This document shows positions 30,627 through 39,732 of a DNA stretch of 64,000 nt, one piece after another. The first letter of the stretch is position 1. Each line of letters opens with the position of its first letter. The notes under the pieces were generated by a model. The model did no database searches. It saw nothing but the letters and a program-made list of their open reading frames with translations, and was not told the DNA's origin. The stretch lies in assembly GCF_004053875.1 (NCBI RefSeq), contig NZ_SBIP01000003.1, positions 186,001 to 250,000 on the forward strand, given 5' to 3'. Source of the stretch: Neorhizobium lilium. GTDB lineage: Bacteria; Pseudomonadota; Alphaproteobacteria; Rhizobiales; Rhizobiaceae. The position numbers and the translations under genes were made by a program.

Positions 30627-32234
30627 ATGACCAGTTTGCTCGCAGACAGTGCTTCGACCAATATTGCCGAGTTTTCGGTGTCCGAACTGTCGGGCTCCAT
30701 CAAGCGGACGGTGGAGACCGCCTTCGACCACGTGCGCGTGCGCGGCGAAATTTCCGGCTATCGCGGTCAGCATTCCTCCGGTCACGCCTATTTCAGCCTG
30801 AAGGACGACCGCGCCCGCATCGATGCCGTCATCTGGAAGGGCACGTTCCCGCGGATCAAATTCCGCCCGGAAGAGGGCATGGAAGTGATCGCCACGGGCA
30901 AGATCACCACCTTCCCCGGCTCGTCGAAATACCAGATCGTCATCGAGAACCTGGAACCGGCCGGGGCCGGCGCGCTGATGGCTCTGCTGGAGGAGCGCCG
31001 CCGCCGGCTGGGTGCCGAAGGGCTGTTCGACCAGGACCGCAAGCGTCCGCTGCCTTTCCTGCCGCATGTGATCGGCGTCGTCACCTCGCCGACGGGCGCG
31101 GTCATCCGCGACATCCTGCACCGCATCTCTGACCGCTTCCCGGTCCATGTCCTCGTCTGGCCGGTCAAGGTGCAGGGAGAAGGATCGGGCGACGAGGTGG
31201 CGGCCGCAATCCGCGGCTTCAATGCCTTTAGGGGCGAAGGTCCCTTCAAGCGACCGGACGTGCTGATCGTCGCGCGCGGGGGTGGCAGCCTTGAAGATCT
31301 CTGGAGCTTCAACGACGAGGCCGTAGTGAGAGCGGCTGCGGAAAGCAGCATCCCGCTCATCTCGGCGGTCGGCCATGAAACCGACTGGACGCTGATCGAC
31401 CACGCAGCCGATATGCGCGCGCCGACGCCGACCGGAGCAGCCGAAATGGCCGTGCCGGTCAAGGCGGATCTGGATGCGCAGATGGCAAGCCTCACGGCGC
31501 GCCTGCGCGGCTCTTCCAGCCGCCAGATGGATCATCGGCGCCATGTGGTGCGCTCGCTCGTTCGAGCCCTGCCGTCGCTCGATCAACTTCTGGCCCTGCC
31601 GCGCCGCCGCTTTGACGAGGCCGCTGCCGGCCTGGGACGTGGCCTTGAGCGCACGACGGTGGTGAAGCGCCGGAGCTTCGAGCGCGCCGCCTCCGGCCTC
31701 CGGCTGGAATTGCTGGTGAACCGGTTGGCCCAGCAGCGTCAACTGCTGGCAGAACGGATCAACCGCAGCGAACGCTGCCTGGAACGGCAGATGCTGAAGG
31801 AGCACAACCGGCTTGGGCGGGCGGGCGCATCGCTCGCCGCACTGCCGGCGCGGCTGGTCGGCCATCTGCAGCGGGAGCGTCAGCACCTGCGATCCTTGAG
31901 CCGGCATGCCGACACCGCAATCTCGCATACGCTAAACCGCAGCCGTTCCGCCATCACGGCGCAGGATCGGGTGCTGCAGTCGCTGTCCTACAAGAATGTG
32001 CTGAAGCGCGGCTTTGCCGTAGTGCGCGGGGAAGACGATCACCCGCTGACGCGCGCCGCGGGCATCCGCGAAGGGCTGGCGATCTCGGTGGAATTTGCCG
32101 ATGGCCGCATCGCTGCCGTGACGGGGGAGGGCGGGGACCTGGTGGATGCACCCACTGTGATTCCTCAGGCCAAGAAACGGCTGGCAAAACCGGAGCCGGC
32201 CAGCGAGACGCCGAAACAGGGCACGCTCTTCTGA
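30627..32234 (+). CDS. xseA: Exodeoxyribonuclease VII large subunit
   Basis: A 535-residue nuclease subunit that degrades single-stranded DNA with XseB. Residues 10-105 are the OB-fold ([39 protein letters not shown]). The catalytic domain has [30 protein letters not shown] and [14 protein letters not shown] long coiled-coil follows, ending in the conserved LKRGFAVVR segment. The ATG at 30627 is used; an ATG 18 bases earlier is equally open and neither has a clear ribosome site. The acidic-poor tail ([11 protein letters not shown]) is variable in the family. Confidence 0.96.
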   Translation: MTSLLADSASTNIAEFSVSELSGSIKRTVETAFDHVRVRGEISGYRGQHSSGHAYFSLKDDRARIDAVIWKGTFPRIKFRPEEGMEVIATGKITTFPGSSKYQIVIENLEPAGAGALMALLEERRRRLGAEGLFDQDRKRPLPFLPHVIGVVTSPTGAVIRDILHRISDRFPVHVLVWPVKVQGEGSGDEVAAAIRGFNAFRGEGPFKRPDVLIVARGGGSLEDLWSFNDEAVVRAAAESSIPLISAVGHETDWTLIDHAADMRAPTPTGAAEMAVPVKADLDAQMASLTARLRGSSSRQMDHRRHVVRSLVRALPSLDQLLALPRRRFDEAAAGLGRGLERTTVVKRRSFERAASGLRLELLVNRLAQQRQLLAERINRSERCLERQMLKEHNRLGRAGASLAALPARLVGHLQRERQHLRSLSRHADTAISHTLNRSRSAITAQDRVLQSLSYKNVLKRGFAVVRGEDDHPLTRAAGIREGLAISVEFADGRIAAVTGEGGDLVDAPTVIPQAKKRLAKPEPASETPKQGTLF

Positions 32235-32237
32235 TGG

Positions 32238-33491
32238 TTAGGCCCACTCGCCCTTTCGCATGACCGGCACGCGGGAACCGTCGGGCCTGATGCCGTCGAT
32301 ATCCACCTTGTCCGAGCCGATCATCCAGTCGATATGGATGAGGCTGGAATTGCCGCCCTTGGCCTTGATGTCATCCTGGCTAAGCGAAGCGCCGTTCAGG
32401 AAGCATTTCGAATAGCACTGGCCGAGTGCGATGTGGCAGGAGGCATTTTCATCGAACAGGGTGTTGTAGAACAGGATGCCGCTTGCCGAGATCGGCGACG
32501 AATGCGGCACCAGCGCCACTTCGCCGAGGCGGCGAGCGCCTTCGTCCGTATCCAGCACCTTGTTCAGGACTTCTTCGCCCCTTGAAGCCTTGGCCTCCAC
32601 GATGTGGCCGCCTTCGAACTTCACCTGGATATTGTCGATCAGCGTACCCTGGTGCGAGAGCGGCTTGGTGCTGGAGACATAGCCATCCACCCGCAGCGCA
32701 TGCGGCGTGGTGAAGACTTCTTCCGTCGGGATGTTGGGGTTGCAGGTAATGCCGTTCTTGGCGGTCGAAGCGCCGCCATGCCATTCATGCTCGTCCGCCA
32801 GCCCGATCGTGAGATCAGTGCCCGGTCCTGTAAAATGGAGCGAAGCAAAGCGCTGGCCGTTGAGCCAGGTGGACCGCTTGTTGAGGTTGGCGTTGTGCTC
32901 GGCCCAGGCTGCAATCGGGTCGGCCACATCGACGCGGGAGGCGGCGAAGATGGCATCGGCAAGCTTGCCCACCGCAACCTCTTCGGGGAGATCCGGAAAG
33001 ACCTGCTTCGCCCAGGCCGGATTGGGGTAGGAGGTGATGTTCCAGTTGGTGTCGAAATTGGCGATCTTCTCCAGCGCCGGCTTGTAGGCAATGGAATTGG
33101 CCTTGTTGGCCCGCGCCACCTTGGCCGGGTCCTGCTCGGCCAGCATCATCGGATTGTCGCCGGCAATGGCAAGCCGGGCGGCGCCATTGTCATATGCCTT
33201 GGCCATGCCCTCGTAGAGCCAGCCGGACGCCTTGTCGAAGCTGGCATCCGGCGCATACCGGTAGCGCGCAAGCGTCGTCTCTTCATCGGAATAGAAGGTG
33301 GAGACCAGGCCGGCGCCGGCCATGTATGCGTGTTTGGTGATGAGCCTGACGAGCGGGATGGCGGCCAGCGGCGCCGTGATCACCAGATCCTGCCCCTGCT
33401 CGAGCCGAAGCCCGACCTTGACGGCTGTCTCAGCCAGTTTTTCGAGCTTGTGCGGATCGATGGCGGTCTGGATGTTCGGCACGATGGTCAT
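32238..33491 (-). CDS. Aminopeptidase, M29 (AmpS/AmpT) family
   Basis: A 417-residue metallo-aminopeptidase. Metal ligands are visible in the conserved blocks NIPTEEVFTTPH (Glu), LGEVALVPHSSPI (Glu), NASCHIALGQCY (His) and SLIHIDWMIGSDKVDIDG (His, Asp). M29 enzymes remove N-terminal residues from peptides in the cytosol using Zn or Co. The start MTIVPNIQTAID is chosen because the family begins here; the upstream 29-residue extension is unlike it. It converges with xseA and ends three bases past the xseA stop. Confidence 0.95.
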   Translation of the reverse strand: MTIVPNIQTAIDPHKLEKLAETAVKVGLRLEQGQDLVITAPLAAIPLVRLITKHAYMAGAGLVSTFYSDEETTLARYRYAPDASFDKASGWLYEGMAKAYDNGAARLAIAGDNPMMLAEQDPAKVARANKANSIAYKPALEKIANFDTNWNITSYPNPAWAKQVFPDLPEEVAVGKLADAIFAASRVDVADPIAAWAEHNANLNKRSTWLNGQRFASLHFTGPGTDLTIGLADEHEWHGGASTAKNGITCNPNIPTEEVFTTPHALRVDGYVSSTKPLSHQGTLIDNIQVKFEGGHIVEAKASRGEEVLNKVLDTDEGARRLGEVALVPHSSPISASGILFYNTLFDENASCHIALGQCYSKCFLNGASLSQDDIKAKGGNSSLIHIDWMIGSDKVDIDGIRPDGSRVPVMRKGEWA

Positions 33492-33574
33492 AGCGTTTTC
33501 TGCAACTCGTTTGTGGTGATGAAGGGAGTTTAGGCTGCTTTGGGGCGAAATTGAAGCGCTGGCAGGAGGGAGTT

Positions 33575-34048
33575 TCACGCCACGAGCGAGGCGGCCACGG
33601 CCTTGAGAATGTCGCGAGCATCACTCGGCGCGAGCTTTACCTGCAGGCCGCGCTGGCCGCCATTGATGAAGATATATGGCTCTTGCAGAGCGGTCACTTC
33701 GATCGCGGTCGGAACCTGCTTCTTCTGGCCGAAAGGGCTGATGCCGCCGACATGATAGCCCGTGGCGCGCTCGGCATCGGCCGGCTTCATCATATTGGCA
33801 GATTTACCGCCGAAGGCGGCGGCAAGCTTCTTCATGGAGACTTCGCGATCTGACGGTACCACCACGCAGACAGGCTTGCCGTCCACCTCGGCCATCAACG
33901 TCTTCAGAACGCGACGCGGCTCCTCGCCGATCGCCTCGGCCGCAGCCATGCCGATCCGGTCCGCATTCGGGTCATAGTCGTAAGCGACGGTGGTGAAGGC
34001 AACGCCGGCCTTCTGCAGCGCCTGCGTTGCACGCGTGGTCTTGGACAT
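33575..34048 (-). CDS. ybaK: Cys-tRNA(Pro) deacylase (YbaK/EbsC)
   Basis: A 157-residue editing protein that hydrolyses mischarged Cys-tRNA(Pro). The family blocks are all present: TRATQALQKAGVAF, VLKTLMAEVDGKPVCVVVPSDREVSMKKLAAAFGGKSANM, the invariant GYHVGGISPFGQKK, and FINGGQRGLQVKLAPSD. It lies 12 bases after the ArsC-like gene on the same strand, probably one transcript. It lies 83 bases upstream of the M29 gene. Confidence 0.95.
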   Translation of the reverse strand: MSKTTRATQALQKAGVAFTTVAYDYDPNADRIGMAAAEAIGEEPRRVLKTLMAEVDGKPVCVVVPSDREVSMKKLAAAFGGKSANMMKPADAERATGYHVGGISPFGQKKQVPTAIEVTALQEPYIFINGGQRGLQVKLAPSDARDILKAVAASLVA

Positions 34049-34060
34049 TGCTGTGCGTCC

Positions 34061-34408
34061 TCAGCCCAGTTGCGCCTGATAGATCTCGGGCTTGAAGCCG
34101 ACGAGCAGCTTTCCGTACGCTTCCAGCACGGGCCGCTTGATCATGGACGGCTGAGCAACCATCAGCGTGATCGCCTTCTCGGTCGTCAGATCAGCTTTGT
34201 CAGCGTCGTCCAGCTTCTTGAACGTCGTGCCGGCGCGGTTGAGCACGGTCTCCCAGCCGGCTTTTTCCACCCATGTCTCCACATGGGCACGATCGATGCC
34301 GGAAGCCTTGTAGTCGTGGAAGGCATAGGCAATGCCTTTGTCGTCCAGCCAGCTGCGGGCCTTCTTCATCGTATCGCAGTTCTTGATGCCGTAGATCGTG
34401 ATGCTCAT
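34061..34408 (-). CDS. ArsC/Spx-family (YffB-like) protein
   Basis: A 115-residue thioredoxin-fold protein. ITIYGIKNCDTMKKARSWLDDKGI is the ArsC-family active-site region with a single Cys; PSMIKRPVLEAYGKLLVGFKPEIY carries the conserved Arg. YffB-like members are glutathione-dependent thiol proteins and are not proven arsenate reductases. No ars genes are near. The ATG at 34408 fits the fold's first strand. Confidence 0.9.
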   Translation of the reverse strand: MSITIYGIKNCDTMKKARSWLDDKGIAYAFHDYKASGIDRAHVETWVEKAGWETVLNRAGTTFKKLDDADKADLTTEKAITLMVAQPSMIKRPVLEAYGKLLVGFKPEIYQAQLG

Positions 34409-34580
34409 GTACCAACCGTCCCCGTGGATGGGATTCGATATCAACTACAGGCTGGGCGTGGCAAGGCATTGACAACAGTCAATCAGCGCATGTCCCGGGC
34501 GCATGCCTCCTGTGCCTCCTTGTGCATTGCACAATGAGGATTTCGGCCACATATTTTAGCGAATAGAAAAGGAGCTCATC

Positions 34581-34745
34581 ATGTCTGTCCAGAAACATAG
34601 CCGTGGTAACCGCATCAGCCGGGCTTTCGCAATTTTCGGCGCCGCTATTGCCGCTTCCGCCGCAGTGGAAGGTGGCCGCCGCCCTCAGTCCCGCGACCTC
34701 AATACCCTCGGCATCGACGCCCAGGCTTTCGAACGCATCGGCTAA
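34581..34745 (+). CDS. 54-residue small protein
   Basis: A short gene with a strong ribosome site, AAAAGGAG, six bases before the ATG. The product begins SVQKHSRGNRISRAF, has a hydrophobic Ala-rich stretch (AIFGAAIAASAAVEG) and ends RDLNTLGIDAQAFERIG. The ending LGID..AF matches the C-terminal signature of DUF1127-like small proteins, but the Arg-rich DUF1127 helix is replaced by an Ala-rich one. It stands alone, rightward, between leftward genes and the methyltransferase. DUF1127 proteins modulate phosphate and RNA processes in Agrobacterium; whether this one does is unknown. Confidence 0.7.
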   Translation: MSVQKHSRGNRISRAFAIFGAAIAASAAVEGGRRPQSRDLNTLGIDAQAFERIG

Positions 34746-34871
34746 TTCCCAAGCCTTCAGTTCTTTTGGCAGATGATGCGCCTCTGTTACGCAAAGCGCA
34801 GGAAACGGGTTGAAACGCCGCTGAAAGCGGCAGATGCTGTCCCCCTCGAACGATGACGTCGGGAGGTTGGG

Positions 34872-35438
34872 ATGACATCGCATCGCTATACCGTCTTCCA
34901 TACCGCTGGAGGCTTTTGCGGTCTCGCGTGGAATGACGCGGGCATTTCCCGGTTTCAACTTCCGACGCAGAGTGAGGAATCGACGGAACGGCTGCTCTTG
35001 AAGCGGCTTTCGCCGGAAGCAATCTCAACTGCCCCGTCTGACGACATCCTGCGCGTCGTTGCAGACGTCAGACGCTATTTTGCCGGCGAATCGACCGACT
35101 TCACGCACGTCAGGCTCGATCTCGGCGCCCAGGACGAACTCTTCCGGCAGATTTACGCAGCCGCCCGACGGCTCGCCTGGGGCGAGACGGCAACTTATGG
35201 CGCTCTCGCCAAAGCGGTAGGCCGTGGGCCAGAGGCTGCACGGGACGTCGGCCAGGCCATGGCCAGAAATCCCGTGGCCCTGATCATTCCCTGCCACCGC
35301 GTTCTGGCTGCGGGCGGCAAGATCGGCGGTTTCTCCGCTCCGGGCGGCGCAATATCGAAGGCAAGGATGCTGGAGCTTGAAGGCGTTCGCCTTACGCGGC
35401 CTGAGCCGCAGGCGGCCCAGCAGAGCTTCGGCTTCTGA
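34872..35438 (+). CDS. ogt: Methylated-DNA-protein-cysteine methyltransferase
   Basis: A 188-residue suicide DNA-repair protein that takes O6-alkyl groups from guanine. The C-terminal domain has the helix-turn-helix with its arginine finger region (TYGALAKAVGRGPEAARDVGQAMARNP) and the acceptor cysteine in IIPCHRVLAAGGKIGGFSAPGG. The N-terminal domain lacks the Ada methylphosphotriester site, so it is the Ogt/MGMT type. It is convergent with yqaA, with five bases between the stop codons. Confidence 0.95.
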   Translation: MTSHRYTVFHTAGGFCGLAWNDAGISRFQLPTQSEESTERLLLKRLSPEAISTAPSDDILRVVADVRRYFAGESTDFTHVRLDLGAQDELFRQIYAAARRLAWGETATYGALAKAVGRGPEAARDVGQAMARNPVALIIPCHRVLAAGGKIGGFSAPGGAISKARMLELEGVRLTRPEPQAAQQSFGF

Positions 35439-35443
35439 AATGT

Positions 35444-36034
35444 TCAATGCACCAGATATTTGTAGGCGATGTAAGCGACGATCAATACGGCAGCGGCGGC
35501 CATGGCGATCTGTCCGAGGCGCTTCTCGATGAAGTGGCGAATACCTTCCCCGTAGCGGCGCAAAAGCCAGGCGAGCAGGAAGAAGCGGGCGCCGCGAGTG
35601 ATCGCCGCCGACAATATGAAAAGCCAGATATCGACATGTACGGCCCCGGACAGGATTGTCACGACCTTGATTGGCGGCAGATGCGCAAAGCCTGACGTGA
35701 CAAGCATCAGCACGATGGTTTCGAACGTGATGCCGGACTTCAACTGGTTGAACGTGTCAAGCTTGCCGTAAAACTCAAGGATCGGAGCTGCGATCGCATC
35801 GAAGGCGAAATAGCCGATCCACCATCCGGCAATCCCGCCCAACACCGAGAATATCGTGGCGATCAGCGCGTAGCGCCAGGCGCGTTCCGGCTTGGCGAGT
35901 GACATGGGCAGGAAAAGCACGTCGGCCGGCACCAGGAAGACGGAGCTTTCGACGAAGGCAATGACCGCCAGCCACACTTCCGCGGATTTGCGGGCGCTGA
36001 GCGCCATGGTCCAGTCATAGAGTCTGCGAAGCAT
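35444..36034 (-). CDS. yqaA: YqaA-type SNARE-associated (DedA/VTT-like) membrane protein
   Basis: A 196-residue inner-membrane protein with four to five helices. WLAVIAFVESSVFLVPADVLFLPMSLAKPERAW and GGIAGWWIGYFAFD are the VTT/DedA-type core, with PPIKVVTILSGAV in the second half. Relatives aid lipid scrambling and membrane homeostasis. Its ATG lies three bases after the vapC stop, so it is now expressed behind the toxin-antitoxin pair. Confidence 0.88.
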   Translation of the reverse strand: MLRRLYDWTMALSARKSAEVWLAVIAFVESSVFLVPADVLFLPMSLAKPERAWRYALIATIFSVLGGIAGWWIGYFAFDAIAAPILEFYGKLDTFNQLKSGITFETIVLMLVTSGFAHLPPIKVVTILSGAVHVDIWLFILSAAITRGARFFLLAWLLRRYGEGIRHFIEKRLGQIAMAAAAVLIVAYIAYKYLVH

Positions 36035-36037
36035 TGA

Positions 36038-36427
36038 TTATGCGTCCTGTACGGAATGGTGACCGGCAGCCTGAGCCGCCTTTATGAATTTACGATCGAA
36101 TGTGACGAATTTTTCGCAATGCCGCGCTTTCAGCAGATGCAGCGCGTCGGCAAAATCCATGCCCTGAGCAAAGAGGTCAAGCGCTTCGGCAACGATAGCC
36201 GCTTCATCGACAACGACTGTCGGCAGACCGGAAAAACCGCGAATGGCTTCAACACAATCTACTCGCCCCATGCGGTAGATGCTTCGAAGCACCCATTCCA
36301 CTTCCAACGTGACGGTTATCGGAACGAAAACTGTCTCTCCATTGATAAGCTCACGAGCGCGTCGAGATTGCTGGGTATCATCCCCGGTGAGGTAACGTAT
36401 GATGAGGTTGGTATCGATCGCAATCAT
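36038..36427 (-). CDS. vapC: PIN-domain ribonuclease toxin VapC
   Basis: A 129-residue type II toxin. The PIN-domain acidic cluster is visible as Asp in AIDTNLIIRYLTGDD, Glu in TLEVEWVLRS, Asp in MDFADALHLLKA and Asp in FVTFDRKF. VapC enzymes cut initiator tRNA or rRNA. It overlaps vapB by four bases (ATGA at 36424), so the two are translationally coupled. Confidence 0.93.
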   Translation of the reverse strand: MIAIDTNLIIRYLTGDDTQQSRRARELINGETVFVPITVTLEVEWVLRSIYRMGRVDCVEAIRGFSGLPTVVVDEAAIVAEALDLFAQGMDFADALHLLKARHCEKFVTFDRKFIKAAQAAGHHSVQDA

Positions 36428-36714
36428 GAATTGGGATCGACACTTCGCTTGAAATCTTCGGCTACCGCTTCAAGAAGTGCGGCATCCATCTCTTCGATCG
36501 TTTTAGGTTCGCCCTTATATTTGTCTTTCAGCATTCCAAACACATCGCTTGGTTTTGTTTGCGGAAAGATTGGCGCCTTCTTCAAAAGCACGCCTTCCGG
36601 CGTTTCCTCAACGATCAATTTTGTCCCGGTATTCCAGTCGCGGCGCTGGCGCACCGCCTTGGGAAGGATGACCTGCCCCTTGGTGGAGATCTTCGTTGTG
36701 AGAGTATCAGCCAT
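36424..36714 (-). CDS. vapB: AbrB-type antitoxin VapB
   Basis: A 96-residue antitoxin. The N-terminal AbrB/MazE swapped-hairpin DNA-binding domain is TKISTKGQVILPKAVRQRRDWNTGTKLIVEE; the C-terminal half (DVFGMLKDKYKGEPKTIEEMDAALLEAVAEDFKR) is acidic and helical and should sit in the VapC groove. It is the first gene of the vapB-vapC-yqaA unit and probably represses its own promoter. Confidence 0.93.
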   Translation of the reverse strand: MADTLTTKISTKGQVILPKAVRQRRDWNTGTKLIVEETPEGVLLKKAPIFPQTKPSDVFGMLKDKYKGEPKTIEEMDAALLEAVAEDFKRSVDPNS

Positions 36715-36848
36715 GGAGCAGCCTCAGCGGTAAGACGGAGGTAAGATAAACTATCCCAGCTCCACCTTCAAGGCAGCGCATTTTCCACTCGACTGTTCTT
36801 GTTCGGCTCGGATTGCGGCGGGCGTAGTCGCCGACGATCTGCCTGGCG

Positions 36849-37745
36849 TCAGTCGCGCGATGTGGAAAGCCCCGTGAGAAGCGGAGCGTAGGCAGTGAGC
36901 CTGTGGGATAGGAATTCCGTGAAGAGCCGCACGCGCTTCGTCTTGCGCGTCTCCCCTTGCGTAAGAAGCCAGAGCGTTCCGTACATGTGCAGGTCGGTGC
37001 CCGGCACCCTCACCAGCAGGGGGTCGGCATCTCCGACGAAGCACGGCAGTGTCGTCATCCCGATCCCTTGCCGTACAGCAACGATCTGCGCCTCGGTATC
37101 CGTGGTCCTGAACGGAACCCCAGCGGTGCGAACCTCACCCTCGCTGGCCCAATCCGGAATTCCGTGAATGCTTATGACGATCCACCGGATGGGATCAGGC
37201 GCGCCTGCACGCCATGCGGCCAGTCGATCGCGGGACATGTAGACGCCGCCGAACACGTCCGATCCCTTCAGGCCGTGAAGATTGAGCGGCAGGGTTTTGC
37301 GGTCGTAAACGACGCGGATCGCCACGTCGGCCTCTCGGTTGGTGAGATTTGCCAGTTCGCCGGATGATACGATTTCGATCTCGATGTCCGGATGAAGACG
37401 CGCGAAATCTGCGAAGTCCGGCATGAGCAGGTGTGTTGCGAGCGGCGGTGCCAACGTTACCCGCAGAAGCCCCCGCACGCTCTGGTCACGCCCGAAGACG
37501 CGCGTCTCCAATTGGTGTGACGATGCTTCCATCTGGTTCGCGAGCTCGAGCACCTCTTCGCCCGCAGCCGTCAAGCGGTACCCCGAAGGCAGCTTTTCGA
37601 ACATCTGCGCCCCGAGACGTTCCTCAAGCTGGGCGATACGTCTGAGCACCGTCGAGTGGTTCACAGCAAGGCGCCCGGCGGCAGCCCGCACCGAACCTCC
37701 GCGGGCCACGGCGAGGAAGTAACGAATGTCATCCCAGTCTATCAT
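36849..37745 (-). CDS. LysR-family regulator
   Basis: A 298-residue transcription factor. The N-terminal helix-turn-helix covers residues 1-62 (WDDIRYFLAVARGGSVRAAAGRLAVNHSTVLRRIAQLEERLG); the rest is the periplasmic-binding-like effector domain (GLLRVTLAPPLATHLLMPDFADFARLHPDIEIEIVSS). The start MIDWDDIRYF is the family's usual one. It is divergent from an SDR gene that begins at 37992, with 246 bases between, and is the likely regulator of that gene. The effector is unknown. Confidence 0.93.
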   Translation of the reverse strand: MIDWDDIRYFLAVARGGSVRAAAGRLAVNHSTVLRRIAQLEERLGAQMFEKLPSGYRLTAAGEEVLELANQMEASSHQLETRVFGRDQSVRGLLRVTLAPPLATHLLMPDFADFARLHPDIEIEIVSSGELANLTNREADVAIRVVYDRKTLPLNLHGLKGSDVFGGVYMSRDRLAAWRAGAPDPIRWIVISIHGIPDWASEGEVRTAGVPFRTTDTEAQIVAVRQGIGMTTLPCFVGDADPLLVRVPGTDLHMYGTLWLLTQGETRKTKRVRLFTEFLSHRLTAYAPLLTGLSTSRD

Positions 37746-37991
37746 GGTGCAATCCGGCACCGCGGGGTGTGCCTGCCAGAGTCCGTTTCTAACACATCCT
37801 ATAGCAGAACGGCCCGTCATCATAGGTTCTCGACGAGCATGGCCAATTCCGAACGGCGAACACCGATCGTCACGATTGAAGTCCGTCATCCAACCGGATC
37901 GATTTTGCACCACCGATGTGCGCGCTTCCGCACTCAACGTCTGGCTCCGGCGGACCCATCTTCAGGTTCACCAAGAAAAGGATGCGTGGAC

Positions 37992-38726
37992 ATGACCAGA
38001 CTGAGTGGGAAGACCGCCGTGATCACCGGCGGCGCGACGGGCATCGGCCTCGCTGCGGCAAAGCGCTTCATCGAGGAGGGGGCTTTCGTTTTCATCTTCG
38101 GACGGCGACAGGATGCGCTCGATGCGGCTTTGGCCGAGCTTGGGCCGAACGCCCGCGGGGTGAAGGGCTCTGTCTCGGATGAGGCCGATCTTGACCGCCT
38201 CTACGAGACCGTCAAGGCCGAGCGCGGTACGCTCGATGTCGTCTTCGCCAATGCCGGGGCCGGAAGCCAGCTCGCGCTCGGCAAGATCACCGCCGAGCAC
38301 ATCGACGAAACCTTCGACACCAATGTCAAGGGTACGATCTTCACGGTCCAGAAGGCGCTTCCGCTGATGGGCAAGGGCGGCTCGATCATCCTGACCGGAT
38401 CGAGCGCCGGCACCACGGGTGCTCCGGGGATGACCGCTTATAGCGCCAGCAAGGCAGCCGTGCGCAACCTCGCGCGGACCTGGGCGGAGGACCTGAAGGG
38501 TACGGGCATCCGCGTGAATGTCCTGTCGCCTGGAGCGACGGCGACCGAACTTGCGAAGGAAGCGCTCGGCGAGGAGGGCCAGAAGGTCTTCGCCTCGATG
38601 ACACCGCTCCAGCGCATGGCCGATCCGGCGGAGATCGGAGCAGTGGCTGCCTTTCTCGCGTCTGATGACAGCAGCTTCATGACCGCCAGCGAGGTCGCCG
38701 TCGACGGCGGCCTTGCACAACTCTGA
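37992..38726 (+). CDS. Short-chain dehydrogenase/reductase
   Basis: A 244-residue classical SDR. The cofactor motif is TGGATGIGLAAAKRF, followed by NAGAG; the catalytic Ser, Tyr and Lys are in ILTGSSAG and YSASKAA. The Arg in FGRRQDAL at the end of the second strand suggests NADP. AAGGA lies 11 bases before the ATG; the frame is open far upstream but the SDR begins here. It is divergent from the LysR regulator and followed after 127 bases by a small NADP-binding protein. Confidence 0.92.
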   Translation: MTRLSGKTAVITGGATGIGLAAAKRFIEEGAFVFIFGRRQDALDAALAELGPNARGVKGSVSDEADLDRLYETVKAERGTLDVVFANAGAGSQLALGKITAEHIDETFDTNVKGTIFTVQKALPLMGKGGSIILTGSSAGTTGAPGMTAYSASKAAVRNLARTWAEDLKGTGIRVNVLSPGATATELAKEALGEEGQKVFASMTPLQRMADPAEIGAVAAFLASDDSSFMTASEVAVDGGLAQL

Positions 38727-38853
38727 CGTGCTGCGCGCGGAGAGGCGCTCCAGCGGCTCGAAGATCTCGCGAAGGTCGCCATGTGGCGAAACGGGCTAAC
38801 CCGGCGCTGCCGGAGGTCGGGCAATCAATTTCAACAAGAATTGGAGAAGTATT

Positions 38854-39456
38854 GTGAGCTACGCGATTATAGGATTCGGCAAGATAGGCCAGGCCCTCGC
38901 CCACGCCTTTGCCCGTAAAAACATCGAGGTGGCGGTTGCGAGCCGCCGGCCTGCCGAGGCGTTGGTGCCGCAGGCTCGGGCGATTGGGTCGACGGTTGTC
39001 GCCAAGTCGCTGCGGGATGCACTCGAGGCCGACACAATCATCCTGGCAGTCCCGTTCGGGGAGCATGGCGAGGTTGCGAAGGCCCTGCCGAGCTGGGAAG
39101 GCAAGACGGTCATCGACGCGACGAACACGTTTGGAGTTTCCCCTGAAGAGCTGGACGGCCTCCCGTCTTCCGCCTTCGTCGCGAAGGCGTTCACGGGCGC
39201 CAAACTCGTGAAAGGTTTCAATCACCTGATTGCGACCACCCTGGCTACCGATCCGGTCGTCGAGGGCGGCCACAGGGTCGTCTTTCTGTCCGGTGACGAC
39301 GAGGACGCGGTCGCTCCCGTGGCAGCCTTGGCCAAACAACTCGGGTTCGCACCCGTCAAACTGGGAAAGCTCAGCGAGGGCGGCGCACTGGTGCACGCAC
39401 GCGGTCGCACTTGGGGTCCGCTGATTTTTCAGGATCTGTTCAAGAAGGAGCAGTAA
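38854..39456 (+). CDS. NADP-dependent F420-reductase-like oxidoreductase, GTG start
   Basis: A 200-residue Rossmann protein of the NADPH-dependent F420 reductase-like group (IIGFGKIGQALAHAFARKNIEVAVASRRPAE, then LAVPFGEHGEVAKAL and AKAFTGAKLVKGFNHL). In bacteria without F420 such proteins use other acceptors. The start is GTG with GGAG nine bases before it. It follows the SDR and may share its regulation by the LysR protein. Confidence 0.85.
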   Translation: MSYAIIGFGKIGQALAHAFARKNIEVAVASRRPAEALVPQARAIGSTVVAKSLRDALEADTIILAVPFGEHGEVAKALPSWEGKTVIDATNTFGVSPEELDGLPSSAFVAKAFTGAKLVKGFNHLIATTLATDPVVEGGHRVVFLSGDDEDAVAPVAALAKQLGFAPVKLGKLSEGGALVHARGRTWGPLIFQDLFKKEQ

Positions 39457-39475
39457 TCGATCCCCGACCGTGTGA

Positions 39476-39732
39476 TCGTTCCAAGAACGGGTCGCGCGCT
39501 ACGTCTTCAAGAAGCGCGCGACCCAATATTCGAAGGCCGAAGGCGTCGCGGCTTACCGCAAAGACATCGAGGGTGAGCTTAAGCGCGGCTTCGTCGGCAT
39601 GACGCGGCAGTCGGTTGGACTCGACGACCTTCTGGCACCGCGTGAAGCGCTGTTCAGCGAAATCGTCGGCATAGCGATCGAGATGGAAATAGGAACCTTT
39701 GACCTTGGCATTTTGATCCGCGCTTTCGCATG
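39476..39732 (+). pseudogene. Probable 5'-truncated gene remnant
   Basis: This frame opens just after a TGA at 39473 and has gene-like codon use (mostly G/C third positions). It reads QERVARYVFKKRATQYSK, then VAAYRKDIEGELKRGFVGMTRQSV, then LDDLLAPREALFSEI. There is no start codon or ribosome site before residue 42, and past 39732 it runs into the opposite-strand peptidase gene. I take it as the tail of a lost gene at the edge of the accessory locus. I could not identify the parent family. Confidence 0.4.

Noticed and set aside
34061..34408. Arsenate reductase
   Set aside because: Only the fold and one Cys match; there are no ars genes nearby and the sequence is of the YffB/Spx-like branch.
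37656..37991. 112-residue N-terminal extension of the SDR
   Set aside because: It overlaps the divergent LysR gene, is unlike any SDR N-terminus, and a ribosome site precedes the ATG at 37992.
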